Origin: Alisma plantago-aquatica
Lineage: Eukaryota > Streptophyta > Magnoliopsida > Alismatales > Alismataceae
NCBI GenBank assembly: GCA_963693085.1
Contig: OY856411.1
Coordinates: 1,344,767,550-1,344,831,549 of the forward strand
Reading direction: 5' to 3'
Length of the DNA stretch: 64,000 nt
This document shows, piece by piece, positions 47,094 to 58,039 of this stretch. Positions within the stretch are counted from its first letter, which is position 1. Each line of letters starts with the position of its first letter. Made by a program: the position numbers and the translations under genes. A model generated the notes under the pieces. That model was not told the DNA's origin. It made no database searches and saw nothing but the letters and a program-made list of their open reading frames with translations.

Positions 47094-48574
47094 AAGAAGC
47101 ATGTTGAGCCAACGACATAAAACAAAGGCGCTTGCCAGGAGACAACCCGATCCTTATCTTAGGTTTTACTTTCAGTTTTGAATTAGAAATTTTTGCACCC
47201 AATATATATCGCATCAAAAGATGCAATCTTAAGTTCTGATAGTTTTTATTTTTGATATTTCAGATGGAAAACATGTTGTTGAAAGGAACACAACCACATC
47301 TGGTGGTCCAACCACTTTGTCCCCTCCATCTCAGATTTAGTGTTTGCTCAAGACGAGAAAATTTATAAGTTCGGGGTGGAGGGTGGGTGGTATGTACTAT
47401 ACCTTTCACCTACACCTATCTATTTTAGACTTAAGATTCCATCATTGCAATTTTGATCAAAATTTTCAAAAATTTTATGTTTTCAAAGTAGTTTTGTATA
47501 GAAACTTGATGAAGTTTTGATGCTTTTATTTCAATCAAAGCCTTTACCTACCCATCTAGTTTCTTTTTTTTCCATGCAAATTTTGCATCATTATACCCTC
47601 CTTATTCAAATCAAGGCCTCAAGAAGGACAATTTCTAAAACTAGCCGATGGTTAGGAATCATCATGTGAAGCTTATGAATCCTAACATCATGATCCTTCA
47701 GTAAAGATGACAAGTATTTGTCTAACTAAGAAGGATCAAACACATCGTGCTTCCTGACTGACTAGTGAAATATTAACATGGAATCCCCATCAAGTATTTA
47801 TTTGAGTATAGTATGACAAGGAGAACAACCCAGTGCACTAAATTGTAAATCAAGTTGCATTATGATCTAAACTCTCTTCTACACTTCTTCTACCATCTTC
47901 ATACCCCTCCATCCATAAAAAAGAAACAAAAATCCATAAAAGATGTGCTAAACCCTGAGTTTGGGGTGGCACACCACTCCTCTTTTTATTCGCTTCTTCC
48001 ATACCCCTCTCTATGTAATAGGGGTGAAACACCAAAATGAAAAATAAAAGATGCCAATTTGCACATAAAATAAAAAATGCAATCTCGAGCCGAATAGAGG
48101 AGAGACACATACAAAAAAAAGAGTTGCAATCAATGTAATTGCAAACAAATAATATAAATCTCGAGTCAAATAGAGGAGATATTTACTACTTCCTTCCATA
48201 CCCCCTTCACTCCCTTTTCCACCTACAGGCATAATGAATGCCTCTTTTTTGCCACTCTCTTGAAAAACACCAGTGTCAGATCAGGTGCACACTTGTTGTT
48301 CTGTGGGTTTTCCTAGACTCTTATGAAGCTCTTAGACATGCTTAATGTTGGAGAAAGTGGGGAGGAAGTACTTTAGGGAAATGAACTTGGGAACGAAGAT
48401 ATTGTAGGATGTGTTTAGTGATCTCAAGAAGTTGAGATGCTCAACCATACAAATTAGAAAAGAAACAAACGTGATGTGAAGATGAGGCAATCACAAGAGT
48501 TGAAAGTATCAATTGGTGACTATTTCAGATTTTATGTTACTCGAGGATGAGCAACGTTTAAGTTCTGGGTGTTT
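47094..48574. other. 3' non-coding region of element F
   Basis: Athila relatives often carry an envelope-like ORF here; none is recognisable. At 47242-47266 a T-rich tract ends in CAG directly before an ATG, a possible 3' splice site for such an ORF, but the frame closes quickly. The word AAATAGAGGAGA recurs near 48094 and 48168. The PPT before the 3' LTR is degenerate (TTTAAGTTCTGGGTG). Confidence 0.55.
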
Positions 48575-50465
48575 TGATGAATGCATATTCATATTAGTTT
48601 CGGTCACCATTTTTGGCCCAATTTTGCACTGAAAGCTCTCATATCCCCCCTGAATATGCTCATATATAATTTCCCCCAGTTTTAGATGATTATTTAGAGC
48701 TTTGATCAAATTCATTCATCTCCATTGTAGGATTAAGCATCACACTATGTGCACCATCTTAGGATATGGTGGTCCCGCTAACTGACTAGCAGGCCCAAGA
48801 AATTTTTGATAATTTGGACCCTATTTTCGATGGTAAGTCCTTTCATAAAAAAGCATCCTCATCAGTCAGAGGATTCCTTGATGCAGGCCCATCGGCCCAT
48901 AGCAATAGCCCCCCCCCCCCGCGGGGTTGGGTTTGTTCCATGAGGGCCGCGACTGTGACCAAGAAGGCAATGCTGCGACCGACACTCTGCATGGTCGAGT
49001 CGAGGCTAAGGTGTAGCGACCGCTACACTCATCGTGACCGATACAACCATCTCGACCAATACAAAACCCCATGACCACGGCAGATGCCTCGACCGCAAAA
49101 CTTTTCTACGACTGTGGTAGAAGGATGGTCGCGACCACAATACAAAAGGGAGTCGTGACCAATGCAAAAGGGTTTCGCGACCACGAACAAGACATCGTAT
49201 CAACCGTAACACACAACATGGTCGGGCACACCTCCGCATGGTCATGTCTAGGAGTACTGTGACCCCTAATGAAGGCTATGATCGTGGCAGCTAAGTCGGT
49301 CCTCTCCATATCTACACCTATAAATAGACGAGCCCCTCCTTCATTTGAGGCATCACTTCCGTTCCATCCATGTCGATAGGCTTCCGCTCTGTGCCTAGCC
49401 AAGGAAGATGATATCCACTGCCAAAGACTACCTTTGTGGTGTCCTTGCTACTCTGACATTTCCACTCCATTCAGAATTATCTTCTAGCCATGAGAGTGGT
49501 GGGAGTTTAGACTTGTAGCACCCTTCGCCATTAGCCATCCACTGCTCCATCTCCTATGAGTAAGAGCATGAGAAAAGAAGGAAGATAGAGAGACAAGATC
49601 ATCCTCATCCATCCTAGTATTCTTCCCCTCCTCATCCAGATCTTCCCCGACATCATTTAGAAGACCGTTCCTCCACCAAGCTGTGGCCATCTTCTTCACA
49701 ATGACCATGGCAGAATCTTCCCTCTCTCTTGTTCTTTTTGTTTCTATCATGAGGAGCGAGTAGTCCATTTCGATGGGGGCATGGGGACTAGCCCCACTGC
49801 CCATGCTTACATGTTCATCTTATAACATTCCATGTCTTGTATATAACTTTCCATTTCATTATTAATTGTTTAATGTATGCTTTGTGGATCGATCGCCTAC
49901 CTTGCATGTCCTATTATATTCCTATGTTGTGAGAACTTAAATACATAGGATTTGAATATCGATTAATATGGTTGATGCCTGGATGAGAACTTATGAAGGG
50001 ACATCTCCAGAGTAGTAAGTGTGTGATCTATGAGTAATGAGACATCGAGCCTATGGAGATGCTTACACAAATTCTATTTCCTAACGGATGGTTTGCTACT
50101 CCATTTGGATAGTTATATCTTACCTGGATGTGTTTTGGATGAGTTTGCATGTGTAGTGGTGGTGAAACCCGATTCCACCCCAATGATCCCCATCATTAAT
50201 CTAAACTCATTTTCAATCCCACTCTTTTACTTTCCTTGCTATTAGTTTAATTAAAACCCAAATCAATTCTTGTTCTAAATATTAGTCTTAGTTGATCTAG
50301 ATTTAACTAGAATGATTCTTAAAAATGCTGTCCCTTGGGATTTGATCCTTAACTGTACTGCATAAGATCCGTCCGCTTGCGGGTGGTACTATTGCACAAG
50401 GTTTTGGTAAAAACTTAGAGATTTCAGCCCTAGGTGGATTTGTTAGTGCAGTAAAAACCACATCA
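48575..50465 (+). repeat. 3' LTR of element F
   Basis: 1891 bp counterpart of 28538-30401, with extra sequence near 48600-48645, a C homopolymer of about 14 bases at 48909 and TATAAATA at 49319. A perfect 8 bp palindrome (GTGTAGCG-AC-CGCTACAC) lies near 49010. Confidence 0.9.
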
Positions 50466-50470
50466 GTGAG

Positions 50471-51240
50471 CCTTTAGAGGTGAAATATAAACTTTAGGAT
50501 TGTTTTTTAAGTTAGAATCCTAGAGATGTGATGACTTAGCGATGGGTATCTTGAATCATTTGGTTGGATGAATGACCTATGAAACTCACACACTAAATGG
50601 AACTTCTAAGATTAATCTATGATGCACTTACATTTAGAGTTGTTCATTTCAACATAATAGGTTGCTCCAGGGTAGGTCAACATGAGAGTAGAGGCGTGAT
50701 TCTCCTTAATCTTCTAGAATCTAGCTTCACAAACATCATATAAAGAAAACTTCTTTTGGATAAGCTTGGTGAGGAGAAGAGAAATTTTTGAGAAATTCAG
50801 GATTAATCCTCGATAATAATCGACTAATATGTAACATACCAAAATCTAGATCCTTATCCCATTCCAAAGTTAAGAGGTTAGAGACCTTAGTTCTTTGGGC
50901 TTATCCAAACAAGGATGAATATATACCTAATAGTAGTTAATTATAACCCTAATATGTAATGCATAAATAAATCACCCTAACATATATTCATGAAGACAAA
51001 TATGGCATAATACCCTCATATTAATCATAAGACCAATAATGGATACATAAATATGTCACATGAGATAAATGATAAATAAATATAGATTTTAGTGCACAAT
51101 AATAATATATAATCCTTTTGGTTGTAATGTGTAGATATGGGAAACAATTGGAAGAATGATAATAATAATGATAAAATAATATTGATCTAGAATTTTCTAT
51201 GGTCTTTTAAAATAAGGAATGAGAAAAAGAAATATAATAA
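50471..51240. other. Degraded repeat left of element D, with a possible LTR start at 50830
   Basis: No coding region. TGTAACATACCAAAATCTAG at 50830 looks like the start of a Gypsy LTR and resembles TGTAATATCTCAAAATG at 63712. Element D is inserted 411 bp downstream. The part before 50830 is unassigned. Confidence 0.45.
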
Positions 51241-52650
51241 TGTTGGCTAAATTGGATATTATTATAATCCCTTTGTTTTGATGATGACAAACATTTCTTT
51301 CTTGTGGTTTTAACTTGCTATTTGAGTGTTTTAGGGACAAGCATATAAGATGGTGGATAGAGAAGACTTGGAAGTTCAATTTGCTAAAATTGATTTATTT
51401 TCATGATTGTAATCAATGTAAAAACTTATACAAGTTTACAATGTACAAGTACTTAGATATCATGTAAATAAAGCATTTAGATCTTCCCTATCCACTCACA
51501 ACACTTAGATAGGTCATCCCCCAAGATAGTATCACAATTTCACATTGATACACACACTCAATAAATATATTGAATCAAGGATGTTCTCGGTCGACAAAAA
51601 CTTCGACCGAGACACTCTCGGTCGACAAACTCCTCGACCGAGAATAGACCCTATTAGATATTAGACCGAGTTAGAAAAGTGGTTGAGAGTTGAGTTGAAC
51701 GTTGTAATACACTTTCCCCAGACTCACCCTCGGTCGACAAATTCCTCGACTGAGAGACACTCGATCGACAAACTTCTCGACCGAGAAGAGTTATGTCTGC
51801 ACTTTTCAGAACTAATCAACTAGCTGTTACAAACACAATTAGTGGACAACTAACGGCTAGTTGAGCACTAAGAACCCCCTAGAAAGTGTCTAGAATGTCC
51901 CTAAGCACTAGTAGGTCATTCCTATAAATAGGACATGCCTTAGGATACCTAAACTCACTTGAGTACACAACTTGCATATACAATTCACTTGAGATCACAT
52001 TGTAGCAAGCAATTAGCAAAGCTTTCACTTGCAAAACATTTCCACAAGCTATGAATTCATGTCCTATAGGCTGATATATCCTATCCACTATACATTCACA
52101 TGCATCCACTTTGGTTAGGAGATCAAACACTTGATATAGGATTCAAGCCTTGTGCTACATTGGTAAAGTTGTACTTTCCTGCTTCTTTCTTATTCCTTTT
52201 TTATTGCTTTGGTCCTCTTTTGCTACTCCTAGGTTGGAGGCTACGGAAAGGAGGTTGTTGGATCTTCTTCAGTGGTGAAGGTAGCTCGGAGGACTTAGGA
52301 TTACTTCAAGAAGGCTGTCTCAACGGGAAGCTATTTCAAGAGGAAGGCTACTTCAAGGGGGAACTTGGAGTTACTTCAAGGTTGGTGAGACTACTTCTAG
52401 GTGAAGGCTATACTAAGGGAGAAGGTATTTGTATCTTATGTAACATCCTTGTGAAGTAATAAAATACAAGTGCTTTCAAAATCCCAATTGGAAACAATTG
52501 CGTAGTGGACTGACTCCTTAGTTTTTGCTAAGAGTGGAACCACTCTAAACGCAGTGTCTCCTTCTCCAAATTTTCAATTGTGGTTGCTTGGTTGGAATTA
52601 ATATCAAAATTATTGTAAAACCCTATTCACCCCCCTCTAGTGGTTTTTCA
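51241..52650 (+). repeat. 5' LTR of element D
   Basis: 1410 bp. Palindromes at 51586-51790, TATAAATA at 51923-51930, and a CTTCAAGG/GAAGGCTAC-rich 3' region near 52300-52410. The end CCCCCCTCTAG...TTTTTCA is related to the end of the B LTR. Confidence 0.92.
51586..51790. repeat. Palindrome pairs with 31 bp pitch in element D LTR
   Basis: CTCGGTCGAC...GTCGACCGAG-like units with very short loops start at 51587, 51618, 51730 and 51761, two pairs each exactly 31 bp apart. The same pairs are at 56955/56986 and 57098/57129 in the 3' LTR. The core TCGGTCGA is shared with elements B, C and E. Confidence 0.9.
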
Positions 52651-52652
52651 AT

Positions 52653-52664
52653 TGGTATCAGAGC
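52653..52664 (+). other. Primer-binding site of element D (tRNA-iMet)
   Basis: TGGTATCAGAGC two bases after the 5' LTR. Confidence 0.92.
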
Positions 52665-52699
52665 AGGCTTAAAGGAACTTTAACAAAGTTTTGAAGAAA

Positions 52700-54419
52700 A
52701 TGGGTGACAGGGTACTAAACAACCTCAACTTGGAAGGAACACTCGTAGCTTAGGCTCCACCATTTGATGGCACCAACTACACCTATTGGAAGAGGAGGAT
52801 GCAATTCTACTTTCAAGGGATAAGCTGGGATCTATGGAGAATGGTTTCAAATGCCTACACTCTTCCTCAAACGAAGTATGCTACATGGGATGCTAATACG
52901 GTAAAGCTCCCAACTAAATGCAAAAGCTGTAAGTATCCTTTATTGTTCAATCTCTGTAGGTGAGTTTAATAGAATTTCAAATTGTGAATCTGCATATGAA
53001 ATATGGCATAGACTCTCTATTACTTATGAAGGAACTGTTCAAGTAAAAAAATTCCAAAATTGGCATGCTTAAATAAAAGTTTGAACAGTTTTGTATGGAA
53101 CCGTATGAGTCTATTAGTGAAATGTATGCAAAGTTTTCTTCTATTGTTAATGGGTTGAATGCATTAGGTAAAACCATTAGTGAAGATGATCAAATATCAA
53201 AGATTCTTAGGTGCTTGCCTCCAAAGTACAAACCAAAGGTGACGGCCATTGAAGAAGCCAATGATCTCACTACATTAAAGATGGAACAACTCATTGGCAA
53301 CTTGGAGGCTCATGAAGCTACCCTTGAAGAAGAAGAAAGATTGGCGGCTGAACACAAGAAGGAGAAAAGAAAAGACATTGCATTCAAAGCATCAACCAAG
53401 AATAATCATGACACAAGTAAAGAAGATAGTGAAGAAGAAACACTCATTGTAAATGGTAAGTAGTATAGAAGTTTTAAAACTAACACAATTTCTAGTGTTT
53501 CTTCCTCCAGGTGCTTTGAATGTGGCAAAAAGGGACACTTGAAAGGTGATTGTCCAAAACTTAAGAAGGGGAAGAAATCGTTTCACAATAAGAAAGAAAG
53601 AGCATATAAAGCTACATGGGATGATTCAAGTGATGATAGTGAAGATGGAAAAGAAGAAGTAGAATGTCTTATTGCTACAACAAATGAAGAAGAAGAAGAG
53701 GTAAGCCTTTTTGATTTGCCAAAAGAAGATCTAATTGCTAGTCTTCAAGATACACATGAGAAATATGTTGATTGCAAAAAGAAACTAAAGAAACCTACTA
53801 AAACTAATGAGGATTTGTATGCTAAATTAAATAATATTTCTTTTGAAGAGGACAATATTGTTTCTAAAAACCTTAACTTGAAATCATCTTTAGATGATTG
53901 CAATATGAAGTTTCTTACTTTAGAAACAAATCATGATCTTCTTTCTCAAGAAAAGGTTGATTTGCTTGCAAAACTGCATAATTTTCAGACTCAATCTATC
54001 CTATGTAATCATCTAGATTATGATGCTATTGTTAAAGAAATAGATGCTTTATCATGTAATCTAGATCAAGCAAAGTTAGATATAAAAAGAAAATGGATGA
54101 GATTGCCTAGTTACAAAGAGAAATTAATAGCTTGAGAAACAATGATGTTCTTGATAAAATTCTGAAAAATTCTTCTAGTTATAATGGAAGGAGAGGGTTA
54201 GGATATGTTTCAAAAGGGAAATCCTATCAACCTAAACCTGGAAGAACACAAGCACCCAAGGCCAAGATTATGTATGTACCCAAGAACAACTCAACTCCTA
54301 GAAAGAGAAATTAGATTGACTTTATTTGTTGTCACTATTGCTTGCATCTTGGACATTACTCTTTTTCATGCCCATATAAGAAAAGGGATGATGATCTAGT
54401 TTGGGTTCCTAAAACTTAG
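52700..54419 (+). pseudogene. Element D gag
   Basis: ATG at 52700 (MGDRVLNNLNLEG) in the same position as B gag. UBN2-type domain (FDGTNYTYWKRRMQFY), then a stop near 52748 and a frameshift near 52910. A long open piece follows at 53095-53463 (ISEMYAKFSSIVNGLNALG; MEQLIGNLEAHEATLEEEE). First knuckle CFECGKKGHLKGDC near 53515, a basic tract, an acidic patch and coiled-coil-like sequence to 54135. After another shift come GRRGLGYVSKGKS and a second knuckle CHYCLHLGHYSFSC near 54327, ending at TAG 54417 after W-V-P-K-T. Same architecture as B gag; it would form the particle. No pol follows. Confidence 0.88.
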
Positions 54420-56608
54420 AGATTTGAATTCGATTTGTTGAGATTTGACCTAAAACGTTACTTTGATATTCAAATGTCTTATCTCAACAAAACTGAGCTT
54501 TCACTTTTATATTCTTGCAAAATTGTATTACCTTTTGCTTGAAAATAATTACTGAAAAACAATACAGAAACACACTTGGTCGAGAAAATATTCGACCGAG
54601 ACATTGTCGGTCGAGAAGTCATCGACCGAGCAGGTTACTGTTTTAAGCCTGCAAAAAGCCTGATAAAACCTGTAAAAACAACAAAAGACTCGATCGAGAA
54701 AATCTTCGACCAAGATATATTCGATCAAAGAATAGTTCAACTGACTCAAGTCCTGTTGAACAGTTTGATTGATTCAGTTTGCTATCAATATTCCTAACTA
54801 AGATTATTAGTAGGATAGAAGGAAACCTTTTGAAGAAAAGAACTTTGAGGCAAATTTGTCACATCAAAACATATTGATATTCTTGCATCATAAAATTATG
54901 AGAGAATGTATATGATGCTCTTACCCAAATTAGTACAAATAATGTTGCTTACAAAGATTAATGATGCTGATTGAAAATCTATATTCTTACTACAATCGGA
55001 CATGCTTTATGAGTCTTTATTGCAAGCTCACATACTATCAAAAGTTTGATTAAATATGATCTTTTCATGGTTTTCCTAAAATATTCCTTGGTAAATTTCA
55101 TGAGCCATGTGCCTTAAGAAAACTTTATTGAAACCTATGGATTTGATTCTGTTGAATTGAATAAATATTGCTCTTGCCATTAAGATGATTATAGTAATTC
55201 AACTCATTGCATACATAGATGATGCTATAAAATTGAAAATGCCATCATTGCATTAAGGTAAATCTCTATGGCACAAATGCATCTTGACATATTATGATTA
55301 TCTTGTGCTTAGCTTATGGAAAAGGATATCATCTTTGTGATGCATGAATATTTTCACTATGGACTTTAAGTTTTATGTTTTGCATATAAAATCTTTTATG
55401 AAGAAAAAGGCAAGCAAGATTATTTGATTTTAATATCTTGCTTAGAACAAGAATATTAATGTTTTATCTAATTGTTTGTTATAAGAGCAAAAATGTTACA
55501 AGTCATATAAATTTTCTTCAAGTCATTAATACTATAAGAATCAAACCTGTTTTAAGGAACAATTTTTTCTATGCATAAAGGCTTTATATTCAATCAAATG
55601 GATCATTGTGAATGCTTAAATTGGAAATCTATAGAAATTTCCTCTCAGTTAAAATCAAGTTTGACTGAGGGGCACCTAGGTCGAAGTCAAGGTCGACCTA
55701 AAATAAGCTTGACAAAATGCTTAATTGTAAATCATTTTCTTGCACTCAATCTTAGTATATTGAAAACAAGATTTTAGTGCATAGCTCTCATAAAAGGTTA
55801 ACTTATTATGATCTAATGCTTATTATGACCTTAGAATTCTTAAATTATCTTGATTATAAGATTAAGGGGGAGCTCACAAAACTTTGTAAACATTATGACA
55901 ATCTTGATCAAATCAAACTTTAAAAACTAGCTATGACCTTAGGATTATTAAATTATCTTGATCTAAAATGGACTCTCTATATCAATATGGGCTTACCATC
56001 CCTCATTATTGATTAGAGATATATTTCTTGATCTTACTATGCTGTAAAGAAAATCTCATATGATTTTAGGCCTTAACATCCCTTGTAAAATGGATGAGAA
56101 ATCAATACATATATCCACCATGAGCCTAAATGGTTCTCATATCATTTCAGGGCTTAACATCCCTTGTAAATGATTGAGAAATCAAAATACATATACCATG
56201 AACCTAAAAGGATCTCATATCATTTCAAGACTTAACATCCTTTGCAACTGATTGAGAAATAAATTGTGGCTGAATTAAATAATAAGTTGTTTGCATTACA
56301 AATAAACCCCTCACTCTTATAAGTTAAATATACCATTAAAGAAGCGCATCAAATTACAAAATTAAGGGGGAGAAATAAAATTCATAATAAATGCTTCAAT
56401 TGGCTATCTTTTTGAAATGTCAAAGGGGGAGAAACAATATAAATCAAATAAAAAGAGTTTCATAATCTCTTGGTTTTAAAATGATATCGTTTGAATAAGA
56501 GAATACATGAAAAGGAAATGCAAAGGAAATTTCAGGTATGAAACTCATATGATTTACATTACTTTGATTTATATTGGAAATGTTTTCCATCTTCAAAAAG
56601 GGGGATAT
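54420..56608. other. Non-coding 3' half of element D
   Basis: No ORF of note. Four palindromic units start at 54576, 54607, 54690 and 54721, in pairs exactly 31 bp apart. Four PPT-like motifs: ATTAAGGGGGAG (55861), ATTAAGGGGGAGA (56361), AAAGGGGGAGA (56422) and the terminal AAAAAGGGGGATA (56595). A tandem repeat lies at 56054-56265. Confidence 0.8.
56054..56265 (+). repeat. Tandem repeat of about 80 bp in element D
   Basis: Three units start TCTCATAT at about 56054, 56135 and 56213. Each contains TTAACATCC.TTG, TGAGAAATCAA and, in the first two, TACATATA...ATGA.CCTAAA. Confidence 0.8.
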
Positions 56609-58034
56609 TGTTGGCTAAATTGGACATTATTATAATCCCTTTGTTTTGATGATGACAAACATTTCTTTCTTGTGGTTTTAACTTGCTATTTGAGTGTTTC
56701 AGGGACAAGCATATAAGGTGGTGGACAGAGAAGACTTGGAAGATCAATTTGCTAAAATTTCTTTATTTTCATGATTGTAATCAATGTAAAAACTTGTACA
56801 AGTTTATAATCTACAAGTACTTAGATATCATGTAAATAAAGCATTTAGATCTTTCCTATCCACTCACAACACTTAGATAGGTCATCCCCCAAGATAGTAT
56901 CACAATTGCACATTGATACACACACTCAATAAATATATTGAATCAGGGATGTTCTTGGTCAACAAAAACTTCAATCGAGACACTCTCGATTGAAAAACTC
57001 CTCGACTGAGAATAGACCCTATTAGCTGTTAGACTGAGTTAGAAAAGTGGTTGGGAGTTGAGTTGAATGTTGCAATAAAATTTCCCTAGAATCACCCTCG
57101 GTCGACAAATTCCTCGACCGAGAGACACTCGGTCGACAAACTTCTCGACCGAGAAGAGTTCTATCTGCACTTTTCAGAACTAATCAACTAGCCGTTATAA
57201 ACACAATTAGTGGACAACTAACGGCTAATTGAGCACTAAGAACCCCCTAAAAAGTGTCTAGAACGTCCCTAAGCACTAGTAGGCCATTCCTATAAATAGG
57301 ACATGCCTTAGGATACCTAAACTCACTTGAGTACACAACTTGCATATACAATTCACTTGAGATCACATTGTAGCAAGCCATTAGCAAAGCTTTCACTTGC
57401 AAAACATTTCCACAAGCTGTGAATTCATGTCCTCTAGGCTGATATCTCCTATCCACTATACATTCACATCCATCCACTTTGGTTAGGAGATCAAACGCTT
57501 GATATAGGATTCAAGCCTTGTGCTACATTGGTAAAGTTGTACTTTCCTACTTCTTTCTTGTTCCTTTTTTATTGTTTTGGTTCTCCTTTACTACTCCTAT
57601 GTTGGAGGCTGTGGAAAGGAGGCTGTTGGAGCTTCTTCGGTGGTGAAGGTAGCTCGACAGACTTAGGATTACTTCAAGAAGGCTGTCTCAACGGGAAGCT
57701 ACTTCAAGAGGAAGGGTACTTCAAGGGGGAACTTGGAGTTACTTCAAGGAAGGCTGCTTCAAGGTTGGTGAGACTACTTCTAGGTGAAGGCTATCCTAAG
57801 GATGAAGGTATTTGTATTTTATGTAACATCCTTGCGAGGTAATAAAATACAAGTGCTTTCAAAATCCCAATTGGAAACAATTGGGTAGTGGATTGACTCC
57901 CTTAGTTTTTGCTAAGGGTGGAACCACTCTAAACGCCGTCTCTCCTTCTCCAAATTTTCAATTGTGGTTACTTGGTTGGAATTAATATCAAAATTATTGT
58001 AAAACCCTATTCACCCCCCTCTAGTGGTTTTTCA
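56609..58034 (+). repeat. 3' LTR of element D
   Basis: 1426 bp copy of 51241-52650, slightly longer because of a duplicated GGAAGGCTGCTTCAA segment near 57750. Its first palindrome pair is decayed by C-to-T and G-to-A changes. Confidence 0.92.
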
Positions 58035-58039
58035 AATAA

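Larger units (their letters stand above)
28538..50465 (+). mobile_element. Element F: Athila-like Ty3/Gypsy retrotransposon split by element G
   Basis: LTRs at 28538-30401 and 48575-50465 share start TGATGAATGCATA and end CCAC.TCA. They are flanked by the 5 bp duplication GTGAG (28533-28537 and 50466-50470). The PBS TGGCGCCATTGCCGGGGA is the tRNA-Asp type used by Athila/Tat elements. Gag, protease, RT, RNase H and integrase remnants occur in Gypsy order. Without the nested element it is about 10.9 kb. LTRs differ at many sites and by indels and the coding region is full of stops, so it is old. Confidence 0.92.
51241..58034 (+). mobile_element. Element D: gag-only Sirevirus derivative (TR-GAG type)
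   Basis: 6794 bp with LTRs 51241-52650 and 56609-58034 (TGTTGGCTAA...GGTTTTTCA), the 5 bp duplication AATAA on both sides (51236-51240; 58035-58039), PBS TGGTATCAGAGC and terminal PPT AAAAAGGGGGATA. Inside there is gag but no protease, integrase, RT or RNase H; about 2.2 kb of non-coding sequence follows gag. It must have been mobilised by enzymes supplied by another element. LTR divergence is a few percent by eye plus a 16 bp length difference. Confidence 0.93.
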
